A stretch of DNA of 64,000 nucleotides from Massilia aurea (GTDB lineage Bacteria > Pseudomonadota > Gammaproteobacteria > Burkholderiales > Burkholderiaceae_D): NCBI RefSeq assembly GCF_014200505.1, contig NZ_JACHBX010000004.1, positions 248,001-312,000 on the forward strand, written 5' to 3'. The first letter of the stretch is position 1; each line of letters starts with the position of its first letter. The notes under the pieces are model-generated. The model saw only the letters and a program-made list of their open reading frames with translations. It was not told the origin of the DNA and made no database searches. Position numbers and translations under genes: made by a program. Below are positions 34,228 to 42,078 of this stretch, piece after piece.

Positions 34228-34323
34228 CCGGGGATGTTATGTAGGTTATAGTACACTGGCACTCACGAATTTATCAAGATAATTTCATTAAAGCAACTTT
34301 ATATGCTTGCTGGCTAGGATAAC

Positions 34324-35385
34324 ATGCAGAGAATGACCATCCCATCGACCCCACCGTACTCTGTAGGGCCATATCAGAAGCCTAATGGTTGGGATGAATT
34401 TATCCAAAAGCATATAAGTGGACATTATGGTTTTACTAATGTACCAAGTTTGACAGTTTTGGTAACTGGAAATGCAGCATTAGGTATTGGGAGAAGCTTT
34501 TATACACACGAGTTTCTAATCTCTTTTCGGGAGTTTGTTTCGTATTTCTTATTTGAATTGGTTACACGAGAATTCTTTGACAACCAAAGAAATCTTGAAA
34601 TGGGAGATCGGCATCCTCTTTCTATTTGGGACGCTTTGCTTAGCCGTAATGCTGGCGGTCAGAATTCTGAATCTGGCGAGTCTATAGCGTGGGCAATGTT
34701 GGCTTATCAGTTATATATCCTTGAGGAACATTCTTCCATACCGCCTGATTTGTTACAAAGATTACGTGATTCAAAGCAGTTTCAGGGAGCTCGCTATGAG
34801 ATTCAAGTCGCGGCAATGATGATCTGTACGGGACATAAAATTGACTGGTTAAAACCGGACGGAAGTGGGAAGCATGTAGAATTTATCGCGACACATTCTA
34901 ATACCGGGCAAAGATTTGCAGTGGAAGCAAAAAGCCGTCATCGCGAAGGGGTGTTAGCTAAAGGTTCCGAATCTGTCTCTTCAGTACCACTTAGAGTAGA
35001 TTTCTCACATCTAATTTCTCGGGCTTTGGCAAAAAATCCTATTGACCCGCTACTTATCTTTATCGACGCAAATGTGCCGCATGGAGTTGAAGAGATGCAG
35101 CCCACTCTTGAAAGAGAGATCGACGCAGCTTGGAAACGCGTTGATAGAAAATCTTGGAGCGAGAAAGGCTTTCCATGTGTTGGCATGATCGTCACTAATG
35201 ATTCCTCGCCATGGCGTGTTGGCAAGGAGTTGAAGTCGGAAGGGTTACCATGCTGGGCAAAATTCTGCACAGACGACCATAGGCACGAGTTGGATGCAGT
35301 CCCGTATTTAGATGAAATACTTTCTTCACTGTCCACAATCGTTCGCATCCCTGATCTGAACTGGAAAAATTCTAAACGTCCTTAA
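34324..35385 (+). CDS. Unrecognised island protein with PD-(D/E)xK-like nuclease motif
   Basis: I do not recognise a family for this 353-residue soluble protein. Its middle reads like a restriction-endonuclease-type fold: Glu159 in a helix (ARYEIQVAAMM), Glu186 on a strand (HVEFIAT), then Glu201-x-Lys203 after a hydrophobic strand (RFAVEAKSRHRE). That is the usual order of the PD-(D/E)xK core. A basic SRHRE stretch follows, and a mixed alpha/beta region with LLIFIDANV comes later. Gene composition is AT-rich and unlike the chromosome. It sits between the DUF4238 gene and phage-type genes inside a tRNA island, so a defence or DNA-processing role is possible. No partner methylase or helicase is present. 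Confidence 0.72.
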   Translation: MQRMTIPSTPPYSVGPYQKPNGWDEFIQKHISGHYGFTNVPSLTVLVTGNAALGIGRSFYTHEFLISFREFVSYFLFELVTREFFDNQRNLEMGDRHPLSIWDALLSRNAGGQNSESGESIAWAMLAYQLYILEEHSSIPPDLLQRLRDSKQFQGARYEIQVAAMMICTGHKIDWLKPDGSGKHVEFIATHSNTGQRFAVEAKSRHREGVLAKGSESVSSVPLRVDFSHLISRALAKNPIDPLLIFIDANVPHGVEEMQPTLEREIDAAWKRVDRKSWSEKGFPCVGMIVTNDSSPWRVGKELKSEGLPCWAKFCTDDHRHELDAVPYLDEILSSLSTIVRIPDLNWKNSKRP

Positions 35386-35391
35386 TTCGAA

Positions 35392-35697
35392 TCAGTTTTT
35401 GTCTTGGTACCGGGATGCCCATTGGATGATCTCCTTAGCCCGGTATAGCGCCTGTCCGCGCACGGAGCGTGTTGAGGGTAGCCGAATAGCTTTCGGGAAG
35501 TCGGGTAAGCAGGCCATGCGTTCGCGCACGACTGACTCGCTACGTTTCAGATACGTCGCGATGGTCGCGATGTCCCACAAGTCGATTTCGATTGGCAGAG
35601 TCGGCTGAAGCTGCTTTGCCAGCTCGGCGGCAAGTCGAGTGATCAGATCGCTGTCACTGTACATTGACGCACTTCCTGCGGTGATTGAGGTGTTCAT
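35392..35697 (-). CDS. AlpA-like helix-turn-helix regulator
   Basis: A small protein of 101 residues. Its second half (IATIATYLKRSESVVRERM, DFPKAIRLPSTR, ALYRAKEIIQWASRY) matches the winged-helix pattern of AlpA and phage excisionase-type regulators. These proteins usually control excision or late genes in prophages and integrative elements. Its ATG overlaps the stop of a decayed upstream reading frame as ATGA, so the two were once one operon. It converges on the nuclease-like gene, with only 6 bases between the stops. No integrase is left in the island for it to work with. Confidence 0.82.
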   Translation of the reverse strand: MNTSITAGSASMYSDSDLITRLAAELAKQLQPTLPIEIDLWDIATIATYLKRSESVVRERMACLPDFPKAIRLPSTRSVRGQALYRAKEIIQWASRYQDKN

Positions 35698-36002
35698 GCA
35701 TCTTCTCCCTGGCTGTTATTGATCTGGGCGGCACGCGCTGCGTCTATAGATTCGTCCACCGTCTCTCGCGCGAACTTGACGCCCTTGAACGCCTGCCCAA
35801 CAGACATGTAGAAGGCGCAGATCCCCGGCTCGCTCTTGTCTCGTAACCAGCGATAGCGCACAGCGTCCTTTGCGTCGTCATCGGCTTGCTGCAGTAGGGC
35901 AGGGCGGTACTACCCCACCGTCTGGAACCCTGCGACGTACGCGTCGTCTGCGATCAGCGTGCGCAGCGACTGCTGCGGCGAATTGGTAGTTTGGTTTGTC
36001 AA
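35694..36002 (-). pseudogene. Phage-type small protein gene with in-frame amber codon
   Basis: Read on the minus strand from about 36002, the frame gives SLRTLIADDAYVAGFQTVG, then TAG at 35912-35910. It continues as YRPALLQQADDDAKDAVRYR and WLRD to a TGA at 35694. The text on both sides matches the pattern of small phage or ICE proteins (FQT-x-G-Q-YR-x-ALL, and DA-x-RYRWLR), where the stopped position is normally Gln (CAG to TAG). A TTG at 36002 is the only plausible start. The stop overlaps the AlpA-like start. The gene is either truncated or dead unless the amber is read through. Confidence 0.65.
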
Positions 36003-36013
36003 GCGTGATGGTG

Positions 36014-36196
36014 TCAGGTCTTACATTTGGACACAGCCTCAGCTTTGTATGAGTCAAGTGCAGAGTCTGGATTTATGTTTTGCCCCGGCTCCAATGCTAG
36101 GTGACGTCACTTGGAAAAGCTGATATTTCCTCAGCTACGCCTTGAAAAGCGAATGAGTTGACTACATCAGAATTGGTGTCCAAATGTCAGACCTGA
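36014..36196. mobile_element. MITE-like element with 21-base terminal inverted repeats
   Basis: The left end TCAGGTCTTACATTTGGACAC (36014-36034) and the right end at 36176-36196 are inverted repeats with 20 of 21 matches. The 141-base interior has no open frame of note. The size and form suit a non-autonomous element or REP-type unit. It sits directly upstream of the decayed phage-type gene and explains most of the gap before the tRNA. Confidence 0.72.
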
Positions 36197-36295
36197 TCCA
36201 GAGTGGGTGCCCCAGAAGGCCATGCCCCACAGTGCCATGCAATTCGATTGCCGGTAGGGGTGCGCTAGGCTGACGGCGCTTGTGTGATGCCAAGG

Positions 36296-36391
36296 CCAGA
36301 TAGCAAAAAACCCGCACTTCCTGGGAAGATTGCGGGTTTTTAGCGTACTACGAATGCGTGATGCGAGTAGGTGGTGCCTCCGGCCGGAATC
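36296..36391. repeat. Right boundary repeat of island (tRNA-Leu 3' end, attR-like)
   Basis: The partner of the repeat at 32719-32827. It covers the terminator and the 3' part of the intact tRNA-Leu gene. The layout is what integration at a tRNA 3' end leaves: the intact gene at one end of the element and a short remnant at the other. Confidence 0.75.
36305..36341 (-). terminator. Intrinsic terminator of tRNA-Leu
   Basis: A stem of CCCGCA/TGCGGG flanked by A and T runs has an inner CTTCC/GGAAG stem. It lies 31 bases beyond the tRNA 3' end in the direction of transcription, and the A/T runs make it usable on both strands. Confidence 0.8.
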
Positions 36392-36456
36392 GAACCGGCA
36401 CGCCTTACGGCGCTTGATTTTGAGTCAAGTGCGTCTACCAATTCCGCCACAGAGGC
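36372..36456 (-). tRNA. tRNA-Leu (anticodon CAA)
   Basis: An 85-base class II tRNA. The acceptor stem GCCTCTG pairs with CGGAGGC (one G-U). The D-arm contains GGTAGACGC, the anticodon stem CTTGA/TCAAG holds the loop CTCAAAA (anticodon CAA, codon UUG), a long variable arm follows, and the T-arm is GCCGG-TTCGATT-CCGGC. The 3' CCA is encoded. This tRNA (leuX in E. coli) is a known integration site for genomic islands, which fits the duplicated 3' end 3.6 kb away. Confidence 0.95.
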
Positions 36457-36565
36457 CCAATCGCAGGCGGGCATCTTAGCACATCGATTGCTCAGCTGGC
36501 CAGTGCGCCGCGAAATTCGGTGTGCGGGCTGCCAGATGGACACTCCAGCGGCAAGCGCACGCTGG

Positions 36566-37033
36566 CTAACAAGTCATCCGATGCTGCAACAACCGCAAGC
36601 TCCCCATCGGCCCGACAATCTCCAGCACATGCTCGCGCACCGCGACATCGATCGCGCCTTCCTGCCCACGCAGCCAGGGGCGTGGACGGAAGTAACGGAT
36701 GCTGGTGCTGTCAGCGGCCGTGCGCCGGTAGCCAAGCGCTCCAAGCGCTTCGTCGAGCCTGGCAATCATCTGGCAATCATCGGCGCGGCTACGCATTTCA
36801 AAGCGGCCCGGGCCCAGCATGCAGATCGGGAGCAGGCCGCCGACCACAGCAGGCACCACGAGGAACGGCATCGGCGTGCCGGGATCGATCAGGTGAAGGA
36901 CCAGTATCAGTAGGGGCAACCCGGCCAGCAGCGTGAGCGCCCATGGCAGCGACTGACGCCAGGTGTCGATGCGCTGCAGGAAACCAGGGCGTTTCCTGAT
37001 ACGCTCGATTTCAGAAAATGTCACGCTGTTCAT
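36566..37033 (-). CDS. Small two-helix membrane protein, unknown function
   Basis: A 155-residue protein starting MNSVTFSEIERIRKRPGFLQ after a good ribosome site (GGGAGA). Two adjacent transmembrane helices (about residues 28-46 and 52-70: WALTLLAGLPLLILVLHLI, then FLVVPAVVGGLLPICML) are followed by a cytosolic domain of about 85 residues containing ARLDEALGALGYRRT. I do not recognise a family. It stands alone just beyond the tRNA-Leu gene, and its composition is like the chromosome, so it is probably not part of the island. A longer frame from 37105 lacks support. Confidence 0.72.
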   Translation of the reverse strand: MNSVTFSEIERIRKRPGFLQRIDTWRQSLPWALTLLAGLPLLILVLHLIDPGTPMPFLVVPAVVGGLLPICMLGPGRFEMRSRADDCQMIARLDEALGALGYRRTAADSTSIRYFRPRPWLRGQEGAIDVAVREHVLEIVGPMGSLRLLQHRMTC

Positions 37034-37261
37034 CCTGCTCTCCCTGGCTGCCTGCATCAGTCCGTGTTCGCGCCGATCAAGAAAACTGGTGCAATATCCA
37101 GCCAACTATTATTTGAATCGTCATTGACTTGATCATTGTGACAAGCACTTAGTGGCTGACGTTTGACTGCGCGCAAACACGCATTCGTTGAAGCCAGCTT
37201 CTCATAAAGACAACACTTGCCGCGCACTGGTGGATTTCGGCCAGTCAGTAGCCCAGAACGA

Positions 37262-37287
37262 ACAAGCCGCACAAAAGTGCGGCTTGT
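37262..37287 (-). terminator. Hairpin downstream of the ArnT-like gene
   Basis: Perfect 11-base arms ACAAGCCGCAC and GTGCGGCTTGT with an AAAA loop lie just past the stop at 37300. The following T content on the minus strand is modest, so termination is likely but not certain. The rest of the 37034-37299 gap shows no gene. Confidence 0.6.
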
Positions 37288-37299
37288 CGGGGGAAGTGC

Positions 37300-39018
37300 T
37301 CAGGGCTTCTGGCGGAATAGGCGGAAGCGCTCATCGCGGTCCGAGGCGCGCCGGCCCTCCCATAGCGGCACGGCGTCGCGCACGTTCCATTTGGGCAGCA
37401 GGGTGGCGTCGCGGCGGTTGCGCAGGCTGTCTTGCAGCAGCACGTAGTCGCACTTGCCGCCTGCAAGCGTGACGAACGGCAGGCGGCCGTAGAAGGCCAG
37501 CGAGGCGCGCTGGGCGGCGCCGACGTTGGTGGCGATACAGTTGGCATCCGCTGGCAGGCGGGCGGCGATCTGCTGGGCGACGCCAGCGTAGCTCTTGCCG
37601 TAGTTCAGGTCGGGCAGGAACAGCGTCATCAACAGCACCCACAGCAGGATCAGGCCGCCGGAGGACAGCACCACGGCGCGCCACAGCACCGCCGGCTGGC
37701 GCGACAGGCGCCAGTGCACCAGCATGATCCAGCCGACGCTGGCGCCGGCCGCAACGATGAAGGTGACCACGCCGATTTCGGGCGTGAAGCCCGGCACCAG
37801 CTTGAGGGCGTTCTTGGCCAGCTGCGCCGGCCAGCCGGTCAGCTTGGCGATCCAGAACAGCCAGATGATCGCGCTCAGCATCGTCAGCACCATCACCGAG
37901 AACCAGTCGATGGCGTTGATCGCGCCGCGCTTCATCGTCGGCAGACCAAAAGCGGCCATCAGTGCCAGCGGCGGCAGCATTTTCAGGAAGTCGCTGTTTT
38001 CGGGCGCTGGGTCGGCCAGCAGTTGCAGCACCAGTGCCAGGAAGAAGAACACGGGCAGCACGATGTGCAGCATCTGCTGGCGGCGCCAGGCCCAGACTGC
38101 CCACAGGGCGAATGGCCAGGCCGGCCAGAAGAACCAGATGCCGATCCGGAAGAAGGCTTTCAGCGCTGGCCAGCCGGGCAGGCCGATCTGGTGCGCGTTC
38201 CAGTTAAGCCAGTCGGCGACCGGCGACAGGCCATAGGGTTGCAATACCGTGGCCGGCACGATCCAGATCAGCGTAATGCCGAAGCCCACACCGGCGGCAA
38301 CGGCCAGGTCGCGCAGCGCGCGTGGCGTGGGCAGATCGAGGTAGCGGGTGCAGGCAAACAGTGCAACGAGCAGCACCAGCGGTGGCAGGAAGCCTTGCGT
38401 GAGCGTCAGCGCGCCAAGGGCGATGCCCACCAGCACCGCGTTGCGCGTGCCGGCGAGTTCGACATAGCGCACCGCGCGATACAGGAAGAAGGCGAGCAGG
38501 GCGCCCTGGAGCGTCGCTGCGAGCGTCAGGTGGCTTTGCAGCAGCAGGCCGAGGCTGCCAAGGTAGATCAGGACGGCGGTATCGCCCAGCGTGCGGCCGT
38601 AGTCGTCCGGTTCGGGCTGGCCGCCGAAGGCCAGGCGCAGCGGCTGCGCTTCGGCGCGCCGGCCCAGGTGGAAGGCGGTGTACCAGAGCGACATCGTGCC
38701 CAGCACGAAGATGCCGACAGTCGAGACGCGGGCGGCGAGCACATCGCCCAGCAGCCAGCCGAACAGCTTGATGCACACGGCGCCGAGCCAGAATGCAAGC
38801 GGCCCTTCATCGACGCTGGCAAGGCCCGCGATGTTCGGATACAGCCAGTCGACCAGCGTGCCATGCGCCATCGTCCACATGATGCCGAAGCTGGCGGCGT
38901 CTTCCTTCCACAGGTCGCGGCCGATCAGGCCTGGCAGGATGTAGAACAGGCCCAGCGCAAGCAGGGCCCAGCGGGGCAGTGCCAGGGTGGCGGCGGCGGG
39001 AAGACGGACTGGTTTCAT
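37300..39018 (-). CDS. ArnT/PMT-type membrane glycosyltransferase (GT83-like)
   Basis: This 572-residue protein has about twelve transmembrane helices and a C-terminal periplasmic part. The first loop has GRDLWKEDAASFGIMW and then DEGPLAFWLGA. These are the acidic and substrate-loop positions typical of ArnT and related lipid-linked sugar transferases (GT-C fold). It likely transfers an undecaprenyl-phosphate-linked sugar to a lipid or protein in the periplasm. No arn operon is present, so lipid A aminoarabinose transfer is not implied. The start is the ATG giving MKPVRLPAAATLAL; the frame continues to 39123, but that part crosses the rpmE terminator. It has its own terminator-like hairpin downstream. 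Confidence 0.85.
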   Translation of the reverse strand: MKPVRLPAAATLALPRWALLALGLFYILPGLIGRDLWKEDAASFGIMWTMAHGTLVDWLYPNIAGLASVDEGPLAFWLGAVCIKLFGWLLGDVLAARVSTVGIFVLGTMSLWYTAFHLGRRAEAQPLRLAFGGQPEPDDYGRTLGDTAVLIYLGSLGLLLQSHLTLAATLQGALLAFFLYRAVRYVELAGTRNAVLVGIALGALTLTQGFLPPLVLLVALFACTRYLDLPTPRALRDLAVAAGVGFGITLIWIVPATVLQPYGLSPVADWLNWNAHQIGLPGWPALKAFFRIGIWFFWPAWPFALWAVWAWRRQQMLHIVLPVFFFLALVLQLLADPAPENSDFLKMLPPLALMAAFGLPTMKRGAINAIDWFSVMVLTMLSAIIWLFWIAKLTGWPAQLAKNALKLVPGFTPEIGVVTFIVAAGASVGWIMLVHWRLSRQPAVLWRAVVLSSGGLILLWVLLMTLFLPDLNYGKSYAGVAQQIAARLPADANCIATNVGAAQRASLAFYGRLPFVTLAGGKCDYVLLQDSLRNRRDATLLPKWNVRDAVPLWEGRRASDRDERFRLFRQKP

Positions 39019-39064
39019 CGATAAGTCTGATGGCGGAAATGAGCGCGTAGTATAGCCGCGAAAA

Positions 39065-39092
39065 AAAAGAAGCCGGGTAAGCGGCTTCTTTT
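39065..39092 (-). terminator. Intrinsic terminator downstream of rpmE2
   Basis: An AAAAGAAGCCG stem, a six-base loop and CGGCTTCTTTT give a strong hairpin with A/T tails usable on both strands. Two further small hairpins lie between it and rpmE2: AGCCGGC/GCCGGCT at 39097-39113 and CAAAGCC/GGCTTTG at 39121-39140. Confidence 0.85.
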
Positions 39093-39158
39093 TTGAAGCC
39101 GGCAAAGCCGGCTGTCTGGCCAAAGCCGGTGAAGGCTTTGACGGTATTACGTCGGCAA

Positions 39159-39428
39159 TTAGCCGTTGGCGACCGAAGTCTTCGAACCAACTGCGCCGAA
39201 CTTCTGGCGGAACTTCTCGACGCGACCGGCGGTGTCGACGATCTTGTGCTTGCCGGTGAAGAACGGGTGCGATTCAGCCGACACCTCGATCTTGACCAGT
39301 GGGTATTCTTTGCCTTCGTGTTCGATCTTGTCGCGGGTGTTGATGGTCGAGCGCGTGATGAACTTGAAGTCGCACGACACGTCATGGAACACGACGTCGC
39401 GGTATTCTGGGTGAGTTTCGGTCTTCAT
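39159..39428 (-). CDS. rpmE2: 50S ribosomal protein L31 type B
   Basis: An 89-residue ribosomal protein starting [20 protein letters not shown], with the type B hallmark [20 protein letters not shown]. It lacks the paired CxxC zinc ligands of type A L31. This form serves in zinc-poor conditions or, as in many betaproteobacteria, as the only L31. The longer frame open to 39569 crosses the rho terminator and is not used. Its position next to rho and trxA is a conserved arrangement. Confidence 0.96.
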   Translation of the reverse strand: MKTETHPEYRDVVFHDVSCDFKFITRSTINTRDKIEHEGKEYPLVKIEVSAESHPFFTGKHKIVDTAGRVEKFRQKFGAVGSKTSVANG

Positions 39429-39567
39429 GGTCTTGCTTTCTATAGAGTTGGTAGCCAAACAGCACTTCGTCGGTCGTCTCGCTTCTTGACCCGATTGCCG
39501 ATCACTTGCCAGGGTTGGGCAGAACCGGCGATTATAAATAGGTTTTCGGCTTCCGGCAATGCCCAAC

Positions 39568-39594
39568 AAAAAAGGCAGCCCGAAGGCTGCCTTT
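39568..39594 (-). terminator. Intrinsic terminator of rho
   Basis: The stem is AAAGGCAGCC/GGCTGCCTTT with a CGAA loop. On the minus strand it is followed by a run of six T and lies 22 bases after the rho stop. Confidence 0.9.
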
Positions 39595-39616
39595 GCGCGT
39601 GCTGCGTTGCAGTGGC

Positions 39617-40879
39617 TTAGCCGCCGCGGCGCATCATGTCGAAGAACTCCACGTTGTTCTTCGTTGCGCGCATCTTGTCGAGGATGAATTCCATCGCTTC
39701 GATCTCGTCCATCGAGTACAGCAGCTTGCGCAGGATCCAGATTTTCTGCAGCTGGTCCGGCTTGATCAGCAGTTCTTCGCGACGGGTACCCGATTTGTTC
39801 AGGTTGATCGACGGGTAGACGCGCTTTTCGGCCAGGCGGCGCTCGAGGTGCACTTCCATATTGCCGGTACCCTTGAATTCTTCAAAGATCACGTCATCCA
39901 TGCGCGAACCGGTTTCGATCAGCGCGGTCGCGATGATGGTCAGCGAGCCGCCTTCTTCGATATTACGGGCCGCACCGAAGAAACGCTTCGGACGCTGCAG
40001 CGCGTTGGCGTCGACACCACCGGTCAGGACCTTGCCCGAGGCAGGAATCACGGTGTTGTAGGCGCGCGCCAGGCGGGTGATCGAGTCCAGCAGGATCACG
40101 ACGTCCTTCTTCATTTCGACCAGGCGCTTGGCTTTTTCCAGCACCATCTCGGCAACCTGCACGTGGCGGGTTGCTGGTTCGTCGAAGGTCGAGGCGACGA
40201 CTTCGCCGCGCACCGAACGCTGCATCTCGGTCACTTCTTCCGGACGTTCGTCGATCAGCAGAACGATCAGCGTGACGTCGGGGTGATTGGCCGTGATCGC
40301 ATGCGCGATGTGCTGCAGCATGACCGATTTGCCGGATTTCGGCGACGCCACCAGCAGGCCGCGCTGGCCCTTGCCGATCGGCGAAATCAGGTCGACGATG
40401 CGGCCGGTGATGTTTTCGGCGCCGTTCATGTCGCGCTCGAGACGCAGCGGCTCGTTCGGGTGCAGTGGGGTCAGGTTCTCGAACAGGATGCGGTGCTTCG
40501 AGGCTTCCGGCGATTCGCCATTGACCTTGTCGACCTTGACCAGCGCGAAATAGCGTTCGCCGTCTTTTGGCGTGCGCACTTCGCCTTCGATCGAGTCACC
40601 CGTATGCAAGTTGAAACGACGGATCTGCGACGGGGAGATATAAATGTCGTCGGTCGAGGCCATATAGCTCGCATCGGGCGAGCGCAGGAAACCGAAACCG
40701 TCCGGCAGCACTTCGAGAGCGCCGTCGCCGAAGATCTGCTCACCGCCTTTTGCGCGCTTCTTCAGGATTGCAAACATCAATTCCTGTTTGCGCAGGCGGG
40801 CTGCGTTGTCGATATCGAGGCCGATTGCCATTTCCAGCAGCGCGGAAACGTGCATCGCCTTCAGTTCAGATAAATGCAT
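39617..40879 (-). CDS. rho: Transcription termination factor Rho
   Basis: Rho is the hexameric RNA helicase that ends transcription. The 420-residue protein has the N-terminal helical domain ([18 protein letters not shown]) and the RNA-binding OSB domain with [11 protein letters not shown] (about 58-68). It has Walker A ASPKSGKS (178-185), the catalytic and Walker B region [16 protein letters not shown], and the R-loop/Q-loop [11 protein letters not shown]. Length and motifs are standard. It lies between trxA and rpmE2 on the same strand. The 148 bases upstream, before trxA, are enough for its own promoter. Confidence 0.98.
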   Translation of the reverse strand: MHLSELKAMHVSALLEMAIGLDIDNAARLRKQELMFAILKKRAKGGEQIFGDGALEVLPDGFGFLRSPDASYMASTDDIYISPSQIRRFNLHTGDSIEGEVRTPKDGERYFALVKVDKVNGESPEASKHRILFENLTPLHPNEPLRLERDMNGAENITGRIVDLISPIGKGQRGLLVASPKSGKSVMLQHIAHAITANHPDVTLIVLLIDERPEEVTEMQRSVRGEVVASTFDEPATRHVQVAEMVLEKAKRLVEMKKDVVILLDSITRLARAYNTVIPASGKVLTGGVDANALQRPKRFFGAARNIEEGGSLTIIATALIETGSRMDDVIFEEFKGTGNMEVHLERRLAEKRVYPSINLNKSGTRREELLIKPDQLQKIWILRKLLYSMDEIEAMEFILDKMRATKNNVEFFDMMRRGG

Positions 40880-41027
40880 GTGTTTGGGTAACCCGTGACG
40901 GGTAAAAAAGGTAGGGGAGGGAACTGCGTGGGTTAATCAAGGCGGGAAGGTGGCGATGGGCCGTGGGCCCTCCCGGCCGGGAGGCGATGACGCGGGCGCG
41001 TCGTCGCCGCTTATTTTATCAGCTGAA

Positions 41028-41354
41028 TCAGATGTTGCTGTCGATGAACGCGGTCAATTGGCCTTTTGCCAGTGCGCCGACTTTCTGCGCAGCGACTTCG
41101 CCATTCTTGAACAGGATCAGGGTCGGGATGCCGCGGATGCCGAACTGGGCTGGAACAGCCTGGTTTGCGTCGACGTCCATCTTGGCGATCGTGATCTTGC
41201 CGCCGTATTCCTTGGCGACTTCTTCGAGGATTGGGGCAATCATCTTGCAAGGACCGCACCACTCGGCCCAGAAATCGACCAGCACCGGCAGCTCGGATTT
41301 GAGCACGTCGGATTCAAAGGATGCGTCGCTGATGTGTTTGATGTTTTCGCTCAT
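41028..41354 (-). CDS. trxA: Thioredoxin 1
   Basis: A 108-residue cytosolic thioredoxin with the active site WCGPC (Cys33, Cys36), the cis-proline loop [11 protein letters not shown] and a normal length. It reduces protein disulfides using electrons from thioredoxin reductase. A ribosome site GAGGAAACC precedes the ATG. Together with rho and rpmE2 downstream it forms a conserved betaproteobacterial block. The 41355-41587 gap upstream shows nothing obvious besides likely promoter DNA. Confidence 0.97.
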   Translation of the reverse strand: MSENIKHISDASFESDVLKSELPVLVDFWAEWCGPCKMIAPILEEVAKEYGGKITIAKMDVDANQAVPAQFGIRGIPTLILFKNGEVAAQKVGALAKGQLTAFIDSNI

Positions 41355-41587
41355 GGTTTCCTCGATAAGAGGTAGTAACTGTGATTAACGCCTTGAGACA
41401 GGGCATGCGGAACGTCTCGACCGGCTACCGGGTATCTTCCTGTGTTGCTTAATATTGTTACTACACAATGGTGGAGGCACTGTGTGCGAATTTCAATATT
41501 GGAAGAACGGCTAGAGGGTGTCAGGCGGGGAATGAGCCGAATAATACCGCATTTTTTTGAAAAGTGTTTAGCCGGTTGTACAAAAAT

Positions 41588-42049
41588 TCAACAGGCCAAC
41601 GCTGCGCGCAACTGGTTTTGTTCGAGCGGCTTGCGAAATGAGCCGACGACTTGCAGTCCCAGTGCACGCGCCAGTTCGCCAGCCGCTTCGCGCACGCCGT
41701 CTTCGAGCGCCGACATCAGGATCACCTTGCCCTGATACCCTTGCGCCGCCGCAGCCTGGAGGAACTCGATGCCATCCATTTCCGGCATCATCAGATCGCA
41801 GATCACGACGTCTGGCATCGATTGATCGAGGCGCTGCAGCGCACTGCATGCCTGCGTTTCGAGCGCGATGTTGCTCACTCCGCATACGGCGAGCATTTCC
41901 CGCATCACGTCCAGCAGCAGCGGATCGTCGTCGAGCACCAGTACGTGCAAGGACGCTTCCGGGGCTGGCGCGTTGGCGGCTGGCGATGGCATGGTCATAC
42001 CTGACGGGGAAGGTGATGGCTGGTCCGCCAGTTGGCCAGAGTGTGGCAT
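41588..42049 (-). CDS. Single-domain response regulator
   Basis: A 153-residue protein with a Pro/Ser-rich tail of about 30 residues and then a stand-alone receiver domain. The acidic pocket is LVLDDDPLLLD, the phosphoacceptor Asp85 is in VICDLMMPEMDG, and the conserved Lys is in SFRKPL. There is no output domain, so it must act by binding a partner, as CheY- or DivK-like proteins do. It begins 29 bases behind hutC on the same strand and could share its transcript, but no functional link to histidine use is evident. Confidence 0.9.
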   Translation of the reverse strand: MPHSGQLADQPSPSPSGMTMPSPAANAPAPEASLHVLVLDDDPLLLDVMREMLAVCGVSNIALETQACSALQRLDQSMPDVVICDLMMPEMDGIEFLQAAAAQGYQGKVILMSALEDGVREAAGELARALGLQVVGSFRKPLEQNQLRAALAC

Positions 42050-42078
42050 GGTTTATTGTCTGTTCGCATAATTAATCG

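Noticed and set aside
32708..36371. Integrase gene of the island
   Set aside because: No frame in the interval shows tyrosine or serine recombinase motifs, so mobility by its own enzyme is not supported.
36340..36913. Open frames over tRNA-Leu and opposite the small membrane protein
   Set aside because: They read through a tRNA gene or are antisense to a better supported frame.
37300..39018. arnT for lipid A aminoarabinose
   Set aside because: No other arn genes are present and the match is only at fold and loop level, so the symbol is withheld.
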